Assembly (NCBI RefSeq): GCF_022836495.1
Contig: NZ_BQXM01000001.1
Span: 231,968-295,967, forward strand
DNA: 64,000 nt
Reading direction: 5' to 3'
Source: Desulforhabdus sp. TSK
GTDB lineage: Bacteria > Desulfobacterota > Syntrophobacteria > Syntrophobacterales > Syntrophobacteraceae
A model generated the notes under the pieces. The model searched no databases. It worked only from the letters and a program-made list of their open reading frames with translations, and had not been told where the DNA came from. The translations under genes were made by a program, and so were the position numbers. This document shows, one piece after another, positions 18,025-27,928 of this stretch (position 1 is its first letter; the number at the start of each line of letters is the position of its first letter).

Positions 18025-19245
18025 ATGAGCAAGAAGCAGGATCTCAAGAAGAGCAAAAAAGTTGAATTCAATCTGAGCCCGGAAGAAGTCCATGAACTGG
18101 GAATGATTGCCGATCGACTGGCGGTCCAGGATCCCGAGGGCGAGAGCCTCGGGAACTATCTCCGGAGCCTGCGTCAGGCCCTCTCCGGGAGAGAGCACCT
18201 GATCGCGGCGCTGATGGAAAAATTGAGCAGAAATCCCTCCCTGGTGAGCTTCAAGGCGTACCTCACCTTTCGGGACAGCATCGGACAAAAAAACCTGCAA
18301 AAGACCATCAAACAGGCGGCTTATCGTTTTTCTCAAAAAGGGTACGTGGAGGAACGGGATGAGGCGCCTGAAACGGTGGTGCTCATCCAGAAGGAGGTCA
18401 GAAAGCCCCTGTCCTATGTCATTCCTGCTGAAGGGACATACGGATTTTTCGCAGCCCTCATTCCCGAGAGTCGCTATCCGGCACCCGTGGCCGTGACGGC
18501 CTTTTTTGAGGATAGCTTCGAACAGTTGCATGTCCGCGTGGTGGAAACCTCTTTTCGGAGCTTCAGAGAATATCTGCAAAAAATTGCCGACGATCTCAAA
18601 GACCGGAAGCTCGGAGAAGTGCCCCTCTGGCATGCTGCGAGACTCTTTTTTGAAATGCTCGATCTCTACTCGGTGAGGACCACCAGCCCCCAAATCGAGG
18701 AGGCGAAGAGGCTTCTGGAGCCTTATCACGATCCGGGTCGTAAGCCTTATGTGTATGAATTGATGGAAGAGATTCCCGATCCGGAGGTGCAGATTCATTC
18801 CGCCGACCTCGATGCTCTATCGGAGGCGGTGGATCTCTTGTATCTCATTTTGCCCCGAAAGGAATTGCAGCCTTACTACGAAAGAATCCAGGAGCTGAGC
18901 AACCCGGTGCTGGTGGTTTCCCCGGAGGTTCAGCGGGAGCGGTCCGAGGATTGGATCCGAAAGGCTGCGGAAGAGTTGTGCTCCGGGAGCAGGCGGCTTG
19001 TTTACCAGCGTTTTTTTGAAGAGCAGGCGCTGCTTTTCAAACTGTCTTCCGACGACGTACTCGCCATGTCCTGCTGGATCATTGCGCAGCACTTGAAAAG
19101 CGGGGCACAGGTCTCGGAAAACCCTGTCCTCCTCGATCTCATCGTTGTGTCCATGGCAAAGCACTGGCCGGAGGAATTTCGATTTGAGAGCGGCGAGGAG
19201 AACGACCTGCCGCCATCGCAATCAGGGCTGATCCTTGCGCCTTGA
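18025..19245 (+). CDS. conserved-looking protein of unknown function
   Basis: 406 residues with no domain I recognise. It is soluble and charged, begins with a lysine-rich stretch (KKQDLKKSKK) and is rich in Arg/Glu and helix-formers. No signal peptide, membrane span or metal motif. Codon use is like its neighbours, and the minus-strand frame over it lacks any family feature, so the plus frame is the likely gene. It stands alone between the terminator of the hdr operon and yjbQ, both on the same strand. Confidence 0.7.
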   Translation: MSKKQDLKKSKKVEFNLSPEEVHELGMIADRLAVQDPEGESLGNYLRSLRQALSGREHLIAALMEKLSRNPSLVSFKAYLTFRDSIGQKNLQKTIKQAAYRFSQKGYVEERDEAPETVVLIQKEVRKPLSYVIPAEGTYGFFAALIPESRYPAPVAVTAFFEDSFEQLHVRVVETSFRSFREYLQKIADDLKDRKLGEVPLWHAARLFFEMLDLYSVRTTSPQIEEAKRLLEPYHDPGRKPYVYELMEEIPDPEVQIHSADLDALSEAVDLLYLILPRKELQPYYERIQELSNPVLVVSPEVQRERSEDWIRKAAEELCSGSRRLVYQRFFEEQALLFKLSSDDVLAMSCWIIAQHLKSGAQVSENPVLLDLIVVSMAKHWPEEFRFESGEENDLPPSQSGLILAP

Positions 19246-19353
19246 AGTGCCCGGCAGGAAATGTGGGGAATCGCGGGCAGCGGAAATTCGACCGACTCCG
19301 GCCACCGGAGGATTTTTCTTCAGGCGTTCTAAAGTGAACAGGGAGATTGAGCC

Positions 19354-19752
19354 ATGCTGGAAACCATACAGGTGAACACTCCGGATCATGCAGCCATGGT
19401 GGATGTGACGGATTTGATCGCTCGCAAGGTGAAGGACAGCGGCGTCAAAAGCGGACTGTGCGTTGTGTACATGCCCCATACGACAGCCGGTGTGACGGTG
19501 AATGAGGGAGCAGACCCCGCCGTGGCTCAAGATATCCTCGATACATTGGCGAAGATGGTTCCCTGGCGTGGGGAATACCAGCACACCGAAGGCAATGCGG
19601 CGGCGCATGTCAAGGCTTTACTGGTGGGGAGCAGCAGTTCCATCATCATCGACAACGGCCGGCTCTTGTTGGGAACGTGGCAGCGTATTTTCCTTTGCGA
19701 GTTCGATGGACCCCGCACCCGAAAGATTCGCATCAAAATTTTGAAAGATTGA
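19354..19752 (+). CDS. YjbQ/UPF0047 family protein (secondary thiamine-phosphate synthase type)
   Basis: 132 residues, the normal family length. Typical features are MPHTTAGVTVNEGADP near residue 45, HTEGNAAAHVKA in the middle and LLLGTWQRIFLCEFDGPR near the end. The family is small, soluble and metal-binding through conserved histidines; a weak thiamine-phosphate synthase activity has been reported for members, but the true cellular role is unclear. AGGGAGA precedes the start. A REP-like hairpin lies just downstream. Confidence 0.9.
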   Translation: MLETIQVNTPDHAAMVDVTDLIARKVKDSGVKSGLCVVYMPHTTAGVTVNEGADPAVAQDILDTLAKMVPWRGEYQHTEGNAAAHVKALLVGSSSSIIIDNGRLLLGTWQRIFLCEFDGPRTRKIRIKILKD

Positions 19753-19781
19753 AGGGCTTCCCAGGATTTGCCGGCGTGGAT

Positions 19782-19842
19782 TTGTAGGAGCGGCATCCTG
19801 CCGCGACTGGCTCACTGCCGCGGCAGGATGCCGCTCCTACAA
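19782..19842. repeat. REP-like long palindrome, copy 1
   Basis: Perfect 24-base arms (left arm begins TTGTAGGAGCGGCATCC) at 19782-19805 and 19819-19842 around a 13-base loop. A second copy of the same family lies at 32201-32272. It is intergenic after yjbQ and could also end transcription. Confidence 0.85.
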
Positions 19843-19987
19843 GAGACAGGGAGCTATCAGGCCCAAAGCTTTCTAACTTATCGAGTATAGCTCCACAAGG
19901 GTGGAATTCAATTTTTCAGTGACTATATTGCAGGCTGTTGATGTGGTGGAAGTGCAGTGGTGAACCGATCATTGAAGGAGAATATTC

Positions 19988-20365
19988 GTGGCTGAAAGAC
20001 TACAGGTTTACAAATGTGAATTGTGCGGCAATGTGGTGGAAGTCCTCAATGGTGGGGGAGGAGAACTGGTGTGCTGCGGGCAGCCAATGAATCTGCTCGA
20101 TGCCAAGACGGCGGATACCGGCAAGGAAAAGCATGTCCCCGTTGTCGAAAAGACGGATACTGGGTTCAAGGTGACGGTGGGGAGCGTTCCGCATCCCATG
20201 GAAGAGGCGCATTTCATCCAGTGGATTGAATTGATCGACGACAGCGGGAAGGCTTATCGCCAGTTCCTCAAAGCGGGTCAGGCTCCGGAGGCGGTATTCT
20301 GTGTCGATGCAAAGACGGTGACGGTCCGGGAGCATTGTAATCTTCACGGTGTCTGGAAGGGCTAG
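19988..20365 (+). CDS. dfx: desulfoferrodoxin (superoxide reductase)
   Basis: 125 residues. The N-terminal desulforedoxin-like iron site has CELCG and CCGQPM. The catalytic domain shows [22 protein letters not shown] and the C-terminal REHCNLHG, supplying the His4-Cys iron centre that reduces superoxide to peroxide. It is the two-iron class. The start is GTG, chosen because GAAGGAG lies 6 bases upstream. It protects the oxygen-sensitive Fe-S enzymes of this anaerobe and stands before nuoEFG on the same strand. Confidence 0.96.
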   Translation: MAERLQVYKCELCGNVVEVLNGGGGELVCCGQPMNLLDAKTADTGKEKHVPVVEKTDTGFKVTVGSVPHPMEEAHFIQWIELIDDSGKAYRQFLKAGQAPEAVFCVDAKTVTVREHCNLHGVWKG

Positions 20366-20547
20366 GGAGCAGGCCTCCTGAGCCCATTGAATTCATCCAA
20401 AAGGTATCCGGTGTTTTTGCAGCCCTCGTATGGGATTCAAATGGATCCCACCCGAGCGGCTTTCCGGAAGGTTTCCAATCAACAGAGGGAGTCGGCCATG
20501 GCAGAAGGTCCGATTCCCTCTGCATCTCTTGACCGGACTCCAATGCC

Positions 20548-21030
20548 ATGCTGCCTGCGGAAATAAAAGAAACGCTGCTCCAGCGCATTGCCCATGCGAT
20601 ACATCCCCGTGAGCAGGCGATCGATGTCATGACCATCATGCAATCGCATTATGGGTACATGAGTGACGAGGCGATGGAAGAAGCCGGCGGGCTCCTGGAC
20701 ATGACGCCTCTGGAACTGGAAGAACTGGCCACGTTCTACAATTTCATCTATCGTCGGCCGGTGGGGAGATATGTCCTCCACATCTGCGATAGCACTGTCT
20801 GCTGGATGAATGGGCATGAATCGCTTTTGCAGCATCTCTGTACTCTCCTGCAGGTGGAGATGGGAGGGACGAGCCCGGACGGTTTGTTCACCTTGCTGCC
20901 TGTCTGCTGCCTGGGGTACTGTGACCACTCGCCCGCGATGATCATCAATCAAGTGATTTATGGAGATTTGACGCGAGAAAAAATAGACAGTGTCATTCAT
21001 AAACTGAGGGAACAGGCACATGCTTCCTAA
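20548..21030 (+). CDS. nuoE: NuoE-like [2Fe-2S] subunit (NADH dehydrogenase/bifurcating hydrogenase type)
   Basis: 160 residues of the thioredoxin-fold 24-kDa family. The cluster cysteines are in CDSTVC and, about 40 residues later, CCLGYC. It begins a three-gene set nuoE-nuoF-nuoG and ends 14 bases before nuoF. Only a weak ribosome site precedes the ATG at 20548. With no other nuo genes beside it, the trio could serve complex I, a hydrogenase or a formate dehydrogenase as its NADH module. Confidence 0.9.
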   Translation: MLPAEIKETLLQRIAHAIHPREQAIDVMTIMQSHYGYMSDEAMEEAGGLLDMTPLELEELATFYNFIYRRPVGRYVLHICDSTVCWMNGHESLLQHLCTLLQVEMGGTSPDGLFTLLPVCCLGYCDHSPAMIINQVIYGDLTREKIDSVIHKLREQAHAS

Positions 21031-21044
21031 GAGGGGATGACCGA

Positions 21045-22316
21045 GTGAGCCGTTATCCGCAAGTGCTCTTTCAAAACCGTAAGCTCAAACGCATCAACAC
21101 CCTGGAGGAATACTGTCAAAGCGGCGGCTACCAGGCCCTTGCCGATGTCCTGAGGGAATACACTCCCCAGGGAGTCTGTGCTGCTGTCCAGGAAGCCGGG
21201 CTGCGTGGACGGGGGGGGGCAGGGTTTCCCGCAGCCAAAAAATGGGAGTCCGTTCCGGCGGATGGGGCTTTTCCCAGGTTTCTCGTGGCCAATTCCGACG
21301 AGATGGAACCGGGAACTTTTAAGGATCGGGTGCTGATCCATGCAGAGCCTCATACCATCATCGAAGGCATCGCCATCGCGGCCTATACCATTCAGGCTTC
21401 CAAGGCCTTTATCTTTGTGCGCCCCAATTATGAGGGCAGCGCCGCAATCCTGGAAAGAGAGATAAAGAGGGCCGAAGAGGCCGGCTATTTGGGAAGGCGC
21501 ATTCTGGGAAGCGACTTCTCCCTGGAGATCATTGTGCATCTCAGCGGGGGGCGCTATATATGCGGTGAAGGCACGGCTCTCCTCAACGCCCTCATGGGGA
21601 AACGCCCCAACCCCATCAAGCCTCCGCCATATCCCACCGTCAAAGGCCTGTGGGATCGCCCAACGGTCGTGAACAACATTGAAACACTGGCCAACGTCCC
21701 CCACATCATCCGCAATGGACCCGACTGGTTCAAAGGGCTTTCCCTGGTGGAAAAATCTCCAGGAACAAAGCTCTTCTGTGTCAGCGGCAAGGTGAAGAGC
21801 CCCGGTTGCTTCGAGCTGCCCATGGGGACTCCCCTGAGAGAAATCATCGAGGAGCATGCGGGAGGACTGCTGGAAGGGTCCGAATTCAAAGCCTGCCTGC
21901 CGGGTGGGGCAAGCACGCGCTTCCTGATTCCCGAGCAGTTGGATGTCCGCATGGACTTTGACAGCATGGGGGAAATCGGACACAGGATGGGAACGGGGGC
22001 TATCATCGTCTTCGATCAGAAGACCTGCCTGGTGGGAGCCACCTTAAATCTGATCCAGTTTTTTGCCCGGGAATCCTGTGGGTGGTGTACTCCCTGCCGC
22101 GAGGGACTGCCCTATCTGAGGGACCTGCTGTGGCGCATCGAAAACGGCGAGGGAAAAGAAGAATACATTCCCACCATCCGGAGCATGTGCAAGGACATGT
22201 GGAATTCATTCTGTGCATTGGCTCCCGGCGCGGCCTCCCCTGTGGAAAGTCTTTTGACCTACTTTGAGGATGAAGTGCACGAGCATATCGTTCAAAGGAA
22301 GTGCCCTTTCCAGTGA
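21045..22316 (+). CDS. nuoF: NuoF-like NADH-binding FMN/4Fe-4S subunit
   Basis: 423 residues. The FMN site GLRGRGGAGFPAAKKW, the NADH-binding ANSDEMEPGTFKDR region and the C-terminal N3 cluster motif SCGWCTPCREG are all present. It begins with GTG behind GAGGGGATG. It oxidises NADH and passes electrons to NuoE and NuoG. Length is that of bare NuoF, without the extra ferredoxin ends of HydB-type bifurcating hydrogenase subunits. Confidence 0.95.
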   Translation: MSRYPQVLFQNRKLKRINTLEEYCQSGGYQALADVLREYTPQGVCAAVQEAGLRGRGGAGFPAAKKWESVPADGAFPRFLVANSDEMEPGTFKDRVLIHAEPHTIIEGIAIAAYTIQASKAFIFVRPNYEGSAAILEREIKRAEEAGYLGRRILGSDFSLEIIVHLSGGRYICGEGTALLNALMGKRPNPIKPPPYPTVKGLWDRPTVVNNIETLANVPHIIRNGPDWFKGLSLVEKSPGTKLFCVSGKVKSPGCFELPMGTPLREIIEEHAGGLLEGSEFKACLPGGASTRFLIPEQLDVRMDFDSMGEIGHRMGTGAIIVFDQKTCLVGATLNLIQFFARESCGWCTPCREGLPYLRDLLWRIENGEGKEEYIPTIRSMCKDMWNSFCALAPGAASPVESLLTYFEDEVHEHIVQRKCPFQ

Positions 22317-22414
22317 TGCCCGGTGTGGATTGGGGTTGAAGCGTAGAGTGGAATGAAGGGCGAAAGTTGGTTCTGCCCATACCGCCTCCCTACGGAAATG
22401 ACCGAAGGATTGCC

Positions 22415-24991
22415 ATGCCCAAGTTGACCATCGACGATTTGGAAATTGAAGTCCCGCCCGGAACCAAGGTGATTGATGCTGCCGAGCAGCTGGGCATCAT
22501 GATTCCCCGCTTTTGTTATCTGAAGGAGCTGGGGCCGGCCGGGGCCTGTCGCATGTGCGCCGTGAAATTTTTGCAAGGCCCCTTCAAGGGCGTCCAGATG
22601 AGCTGCATGGTGGATGCTCAGGACGGCATGGTGGTATCCACGAACGATCCTGAAGCTGTGGCGTTTCGGAAACAGGTCATCGAATGGCTGATGCTGAACC
22701 ACCCTCATGACTGCCCCGTCTGCGACGAGGGAGGGCAGTGCCTGCTCCAGGACGAGACCGTTTCCGGAGGGCACGGACTGCGCCGCTACCTGGGCCGCAA
22801 GCGAACCTATCGGGACCAGTACCTGGGTCCTTTCATTGCCCATGAGATGAACCGCTGCATCCATTGCTACCGGTGCTCGAGATTTTACCAGGAGTACGCC
22901 GGCTACCGGGATCTTGGCCCGCTGCAGATTGCCGACCGGGTTTACTTCGGCCGGTTCAAGGATGGGCCTCTTGAAAGCCCCTTTTCCGGGAATCTCGTGG
23001 ACATCTGCCCCACGGGAGTCTACACGGACAAAACGGCTCGGTTTCGCGTGAGGCATTGGGACCTGGAAAGAGCGCCGTCCCTCTGCATTCACTGTTCCCT
23101 CGGATGCCACACGGTGGCCAATGCCCGCTACCGGGAAGTGGTCCGCATCGAAGGCCGTTCCAGCGGCAAGGTCAACGCCGGCTTCCTCTGCGATCGGGGG
23201 CGTTTCGGATTCGGTTATGCCGCACATCCCGAACGGCCGCGGAATGCGAAGATCGCCGCTCAGAACGTGCCCATGAGTGCCGCGGTTCGGGAGGCTGGGC
23301 GGAGACTCCTGGAGATTCGCGAGAGCAGCGGGGCCGAAGCCATCGCTGTCCTGGGGTCTGGGCGAAGCTGCCTGGAAACGCTGGGGATGGTGCAGCACCT
23401 TTCCAGGGTGGGGAAGTGGACCGCCCCGGATTTTTTTGAAAATCCGCAGATGGAGCGCAAAGTGAAAGCCATCGTGTCCCAGTTGGACGCTCGACTGGCT
23501 GTCTCCCTGCGTGACGTCGAGAAGGCGGATTGCATACTGGCCATCGGGGTGGATCCGGTCAATGAGGCCCCCATGCTGGCTCTCGCCATGCGGCAGGCGT
23601 TCCGCAAAGACGCGAAGGTTGTCGTCGTGGACCCGAGGCCGATTTTCCTTCCCATGAGATTCGAGCACCTGGCGGTGAGCTCTGCCCGGATCGAGACCCT
23701 GCTTCAGGTCCTCCTGCAGGTCCTGAGGCAGACGGATCTTGCAGCCCCCCCCGCTCCCTTGCCGCAACCGATTCAGCTCTCCGAAGGGCTTTTGTCGGAA
23801 GTTGCTTTTGATTCATCAGTGCAGGCCCAATTTCATGCCCTTGTGGAGACATTGGTCGGGAGTCGGAATCCTGTCATCCTTTGCGGCTCCGGGGTTGTGG
23901 GAGAATCCGTGTCCTCCCTGGCAGCCGACTGTGCCGAGGTGCTTCAGAACGCGAAAGGGAAGGGAGGCATCTTCTACGTGCTCCCGTCAGCCAATGCTTT
24001 CGGCGCGGCATTGCTCGCGTCTTCTCCCGAGCATTCCTTCCTGGATACTGTCGAAGGGATAGAAAACGGAACCATCCAGGCGCTCGTGGTGGTGGAAAGC
24101 GATCCCCTCCGTCATTTCCCCGACGGACCGAGACTTCAGGCGGCTCTAACGAAACTCCAATTTTTGCTGGTGCTCGATTACTTGCCGTCTGAAACAGTTC
24201 GTCGGGCCGATATTTTCCTGCCGACCTGCACCCTTTTCGAAGTGGGAGGAAGCTTCATCAACCAGCAAGGCCGACTACAGGCGGCGGAAAAGGTGCATGC
24301 CGTCGGGACACCCATTCATCAAGCCACTGATGAGGCCATGAGGTCGGCACGTGGCGAAGAGGGAGGAGGAAAACACCCGCCCAGAATGTACGACCTCGGG
24401 ATTCCCGGCGGCGAGCCCAAAGCAGCGTGGGAGGTGCTGGACGCTCTGATGGAGGCCCTCGTTCCTGTAGCCGAGGGCACCTGGAGAGAAGATCCCTGGG
24501 AGGTCCTCAAGCAGGAGATTCCCCTGCTCGCTTCATGGAATGGTCGGGGATATCCGGCGGACGGCCTGCATGTCGTGCCGGAGAAAAGACCGGGTGCCGC
24601 TGTCGCTCTTCCGTTGGAAACCGAAGCCCACACCTCCCCTTCCGAGGCCAGCCTCCAGCTTCTCCTGGTGGATTGGACTTTCGGGACGGAAGAGCTCTCC
24701 CAATATGCCGCCGTCATGCGGCAGGTGGAAGGTGAGCCGTTCCTGTGCATGCATCCCCAAGATGCCGAACGCTGTGGCCTGGCCCATGGAGACGCCCTGG
24801 AGGTTCGACTGGAGGAAGGCTCGATTCGGGCATCCTTGAAAGTGAGAGAGAATATGGCGTGCGGGGTGATGGTTTTGCCACGACACGGCAGGATTCAATG
24901 GCAGGAGCTGCGAAATCTCTCGGGAAGAGTGCCCTTTGAGTGTATTCAAAAAATAAGTACCGATACCCAGGTTATCGAAGACTTGAGATAG
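22415..24991 (+). CDS. nuoG: NuoG-like Fe-S/molybdopterin-fold subunit
   Basis: 858 residues from the ATG at 22415, preferred over an ATG 48 bases earlier because the protein then begins directly at the [2Fe-2S] domain (PKLTIDDLEIEVPPGTKV) and GAAGGA precedes it. The N-terminus holds the [2Fe-2S] set (RFCYLKELGPAGACRMC), the His-Cys cluster (HDCPVCDEGGQC) and CIHCYRCSRF. A molybdopterin-oxidoreductase fold follows with CIHCSLGCH. The catalytic Mo role is not expected in NuoG. It completes the NADH-input trio. Confidence 0.92.
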   Translation: MPKLTIDDLEIEVPPGTKVIDAAEQLGIMIPRFCYLKELGPAGACRMCAVKFLQGPFKGVQMSCMVDAQDGMVVSTNDPEAVAFRKQVIEWLMLNHPHDCPVCDEGGQCLLQDETVSGGHGLRRYLGRKRTYRDQYLGPFIAHEMNRCIHCYRCSRFYQEYAGYRDLGPLQIADRVYFGRFKDGPLESPFSGNLVDICPTGVYTDKTARFRVRHWDLERAPSLCIHCSLGCHTVANARYREVVRIEGRSSGKVNAGFLCDRGRFGFGYAAHPERPRNAKIAAQNVPMSAAVREAGRRLLEIRESSGAEAIAVLGSGRSCLETLGMVQHLSRVGKWTAPDFFENPQMERKVKAIVSQLDARLAVSLRDVEKADCILAIGVDPVNEAPMLALAMRQAFRKDAKVVVVDPRPIFLPMRFEHLAVSSARIETLLQVLLQVLRQTDLAAPPAPLPQPIQLSEGLLSEVAFDSSVQAQFHALVETLVGSRNPVILCGSGVVGESVSSLAADCAEVLQNAKGKGGIFYVLPSANAFGAALLASSPEHSFLDTVEGIENGTIQALVVVESDPLRHFPDGPRLQAALTKLQFLLVLDYLPSETVRRADIFLPTCTLFEVGGSFINQQGRLQAAEKVHAVGTPIHQATDEAMRSARGEEGGGKHPPRMYDLGIPGGEPKAAWEVLDALMEALVPVAEGTWREDPWEVLKQEIPLLASWNGRGYPADGLHVVPEKRPGAAVALPLETEAHTSPSEASLQLLLVDWTFGTEELSQYAAVMRQVEGEPFLCMHPQDAERCGLAHGDALEVRLEEGSIRASLKVRENMACGVMVLPRHGRIQWQELRNLSGRVPFECIQKISTDTQVIEDLR

Positions 24992-25008
24992 CCTCGTACC
25001 TTTGCGTC

Positions 25009-25033
25009 ATTCCGGCATGTTTCCAGCCGGAAT
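25009..25033. repeat. dispersed ATTCCGGC palindrome, copy 1
   Basis: ATTCCGGC and GCCGGAAT flank a 9-base loop, preceded by CGTC. The same element (GTCATTCCGGCATGTTT, then AGCCGGAAT) occurs at 40867-40891. It is located after nuoG and may end transcription or be a mobile repeat. Confidence 0.7.
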
Positions 25034-25124
25034 TCAGTCTTTGCGCCGGCCAGGATTCAGGCTTAAGGCTGCCGCGATGACGTGAAAGTGTTCGGAATGA
25101 ATTATCTTTCCCCCTGGAGAAACG

Positions 25125-25775
25125 ATGAGAAAACTCTCGGCATCAATTCTTTCCGCCGATTTCGGTCGACTTGCGGACGAGGTGCGGGCGGTGGAAGCCG
25201 CTGGAACGGATTGGATCCACGTGGACGTCATGGATGGGCATTTCGTCCCCAACATCACCATCGGTCCCGATGTGGTGCGTGCTCTTCGCAAGGTGACACA
25301 TCTTCCCTTCGATGTGCACCTGATGATCGAAAAGCCCGAACGCACCCTGGAGGCCTTTGTAGACGCGGGGGCCGATTGGCTGGGGGTCCATGTGGAAACG
25401 TGCCCACACCTGCACCGTACCATTCAAAACATCAAGGAACTGGGGGCCAAAGCCATCGTGACCCTGAATCCGGCGACGCCTCTCGTCAGCATCGAAGACA
25501 TTCTGCCTGACGTGGACATGGTACTCATCATGACAGTGAATCCAGGCTTCGGCGGGCAGAAGTTTATCGATGGCGCACTGCCCAAGATCCGCAAGTGCCG
25601 GCAATGGATCGATGAACGCAAGTGCTCTGCGCTGCTGGAAGTGGATGGGGGCGTGAATTCCGACACCATCGATGGTCTCGTGGCGGCGGGAGTGGATGTT
25701 TTTGTGGCGGGGTCGGCAGTGTTCAATGGTGGGGATTACGTCAAAAACATCAAGGTGTTGAAAGATCGCATGTAA
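25125..25775 (+). CDS. rpe: ribulose-phosphate 3-epimerase
   Basis: 216 residues, standard length. The TIM-barrel signatures are complete: LSASILSADF at the start, HVDVMDGHFVPN, DVHLMIEKPE, MTVNPGFGGQKFI and the phosphate-binding LEVDGGV and VAGSAVF. It interconverts ribulose 5-phosphate and xylulose 5-phosphate in the pentose-phosphate pathway. CTGGAG lies 6 bases before the ATG. Confidence 0.97.
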   Translation: MRKLSASILSADFGRLADEVRAVEAAGTDWIHVDVMDGHFVPNITIGPDVVRALRKVTHLPFDVHLMIEKPERTLEAFVDAGADWLGVHVETCPHLHRTIQNIKELGAKAIVTLNPATPLVSIEDILPDVDMVLIMTVNPGFGGQKFIDGALPKIRKCRQWIDERKCSALLEVDGGVNSDTIDGLVAAGVDVFVAGSAVFNGGDYVKNIKVLKDRM

Positions 25776-25819
25776 CAGCTGCCTCTTTCAGCGTCCCCGT
25801 CCCGGCAGTATCTTGATTT

Positions 25820-26416
25820 TCATGCCTCCTTGACGAGCACGGCAAGCAATCCAACCCCTTTGACCTCCAGGGAATCCACCATGTTCAGGCCCGCCGCTGC
25901 GAGGGCGGCCCGGAAATCGCGGCTTCCAAACCGATCTTCGGTGGGGTGCAGCAGAATGTGCCTGGTGATAAAGTTTTGGTAAAGGGTGGGGTAGAGCTCT
26001 TCCACATAAAAGGTCCCGCCCGGTTTGAGGATCCTGCAGATCTCCGAGACGGCGCTTCGCCAGTCCGGCACGTGGTGCAGGACTCCGAAGTCGTAGACAG
26101 CGTCCAGGCTGCCGTCTCCATAAGGAAGGTGCAGCACGTCTCCGACGTACATGAAAATGCTCTGCTTCTCACGGGACGAAAGAAAACGTTTTCCCAGGCG
26201 GATCATCTTCCAATCCAGGTCCATGGCATGGAGGGCGGCCGGTTGAAATTCCTTGAGAATCAGGCTCGCTCCGGCCCCGCGTCCGCACCCTATTTCCAGA
26301 ACGACGGATTCCGGCGGCAGGGGCAGGGTCCGTCTCAGCCAACGAATTTCAAACCGCTGCTCCATGACTCGGCAGGGATTGTTGACCACCAGTCGTTCCG
26401 CCCAGTTCAGCTTCAT
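25820..26416 (-). CDS. class I SAM-dependent methyltransferase
   Basis: 198 residues from the ATG at 26416, which has GGGAG upstream; a start at 26446 would overlap the preceding gene. Motif I is VLEIGCGRGAGAS, the acidic loop LHAMDLD follows, and YDFGVLHHVPDW is typical of UbiE/COQ5-like enzymes. The substrate is not evident. It follows menG on the same strand with a 10-base gap, so the two may be co-expressed and act on quinone or lipid substrates. Confidence 0.85.
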   Translation of the reverse strand: MKLNWAERLVVNNPCRVMEQRFEIRWLRRTLPLPPESVVLEIGCGRGAGASLILKEFQPAALHAMDLDWKMIRLGKRFLSSREKQSIFMYVGDVLHLPYGDGSLDAVYDFGVLHHVPDWRSAVSEICRILKPGGTFYVEELYPTLYQNFITRHILLHPTEDRFGSRDFRAALAAAGLNMVDSLEVKGVGLLAVLVKEA

Positions 26417-26426
26417 GGCTCGCTCC

Positions 26427-27224
26427 CTATCCTTTCCTTCCCACATGAACGACTGCGATGCCGTCCGTCAGTCTGCGGTAAGATACCTTTTCGAACCCGA
26501 TTTCCTCGAGGATCTCTTTCAGTCGTTGAGCGCCTGGGAACATGCGAATGGATTCGGGCAGATACGTATAGGCATGCCGGGACCCTCCCAGTACTTTTCC
26601 CACGGCGGGCATGATGTAGAAGGAATAGAAATCGTAGAGGAATCGAAACCAGGGGGTGACGGGCTCTGAAAATTCGAGGCACATGAGCTTTCCGCCGGGC
26701 TTCAGCACACGGTACATTTCTTTGAAACCCTCTTCCATGTGTGTCAGGTTCCTGATTCCAAAACCCACCATGGCCGCATCGAAGCTGGCATCGTCAAAGG
26801 AAATCTTTTCGGCATCTCCCTGGATGTAGTGAATCTGTTGTGCGTAAGGCGTGGCGGCAACCTTGGGGATTCCCGTCTTCATCATGGCCCAGTTGATATC
26901 GTACAGGAAAACACGGCCCGAGGGACCGATGAGGGGGGCGGCCATCAAGGCAAGATCGGCAGTGCCGCCGCACACGTCAATGATGCGGTCTCCCTCACGG
27001 AGGTCCATCATGCGGACGGCAATGCGCTTCCAGATGTAATGCGCTCCGAAGCTGAGGAGCGTGTTCATGAAATCGTATTTGCAGGCCACGGTATTGAAGT
27101 GGCGCCTGACCCAGCGGACCTTGTCGTCCTCAGGAACTGTCAGGAAGCCAAAATGGGTCGATGGTTCCTGATTTTCGGGCAAAGGGATCGCTTCTTGCGA
27201 ACGGGCAGCGTTAAGAGGCTCCAT
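26427..27224 (-). CDS. menG: demethylmenaquinone methyltransferase (UbiE/MenG family)
   Basis: 265 residues from the ATG at 27224 (CAGGAAAAG upstream). An open frame extends 45 codons further but lacks family sequence. It shows ACKYDFMNTLLSFG, motif I DVCGGTADLAL, GDAEKISFDDASFDA and GFGIRNLTHMEEGFKEMYRV, the UbiE signatures, and the YDFYSFYIMPAVG segment before the C-terminus. It makes the last methylation of menaquinone, the membrane electron carrier of this lineage. The N-terminal extension before VRWVRRHFN is longer than usual. Confidence 0.92.
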   Translation of the reverse strand: MEPLNAARSQEAIPLPENQEPSTHFGFLTVPEDDKVRWVRRHFNTVACKYDFMNTLLSFGAHYIWKRIAVRMMDLREGDRIIDVCGGTADLALMAAPLIGPSGRVFLYDINWAMMKTGIPKVAATPYAQQIHYIQGDAEKISFDDASFDAAMVGFGIRNLTHMEEGFKEMYRVLKPGGKLMCLEFSEPVTPWFRFLYDFYSFYIMPAVGKVLGGSRHAYTYLPESIRMFPGAQRLKEILEEIGFEKVSYRRLTDGIAVVHVGRKG

Positions 27225-27453
27225 ATGCTTTTCCTGTAAGGTCCCTGGGGAAAGAAGACCATCGGACGGGATGCGGGAATGCAGCAGCGGGGTCGTGACG
27301 CATCCCCTGGAATGACGACTCCGGATGCGCCGGCAATCCATGGGGAACGAGCTGCTCACACGACCATCTTCGGGGAGGGCGACTGGCCGGACGTCGGTAT
27401 CCGGAACGGTTTAGAGCGACGACAGGCCGGTCCAACTGGTGCGCATCAACATC

Positions 27454-27506
27454 ATCCCCTGTACAAGCGGTTTCGAGTCTCCATCGGAACCGATTGTACA
27501 GGGGAT
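27454..27506. other. large stem-loop between rpmB and menG
   Basis: ATCCCCTGTACAA and TTGTACAGGGGAT are perfect 13-base arms with 27 bases between them. No T-run follows in either direction. It lies 22 bases past the rpmB stop and could end or process that transcript. Confidence 0.6.
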
Positions 27507-27528
27507 GAAACCATGACGGGAAAACGCA

Positions 27529-27723
27529 TCAGGCCGGCTTGACGACGAGGCCGCTTCGAATGCAACGCGTGCATACGCGGACGCGACGCACCGAGCCGTC
27601 TTTATCCACATGGCGCACCTGCTGCAGGTTGGGGAGCCACAAACGTTTGGTCTTATTGTTCGCGTGGCTGACATTGTTGCCAACCTGGGGGGTTTTTCCG
27701 CAGAATTCACATTTCCTGCTCAT
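27529..27723 (-). CDS. rpmB: 50S ribosomal protein L28 (bL28)
   Basis: 64 residues from the ATG at 27723 (GGAAG upstream). It begins [12 protein letters not shown], has [11 protein letters not shown] and ends with [11 protein letters not shown]. The two CxxC pairs are the zinc-binding form of L28. A component of the large ribosomal subunit; encoded alone. Confidence 0.96.
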   Translation of the reverse strand: MSRKCEFCGKTPQVGNNVSHANNKTKRLWLPNLQQVRHVDKDGSVRRVRVCTRCIRSGLVVKPA

Positions 27724-27928
27724 GATCATGCTTCCTTTCTCTCTCAAAGTACCCTTGGATATGAGTGAATCCAGTATTTTCAGATGCTTATCTTCTTTCT
27801 GAACGGTGCGGCTTCACGAAAAGAACTTTCTACCACATAGCCGCCGCGAGGGCAAGCCATTTTAAGGTTCAAGGGACTGATGTCGGGTCCTCCCTGGGCA
27901 TGCTGTCCCGAAAGGGGAGAAGGTCGGC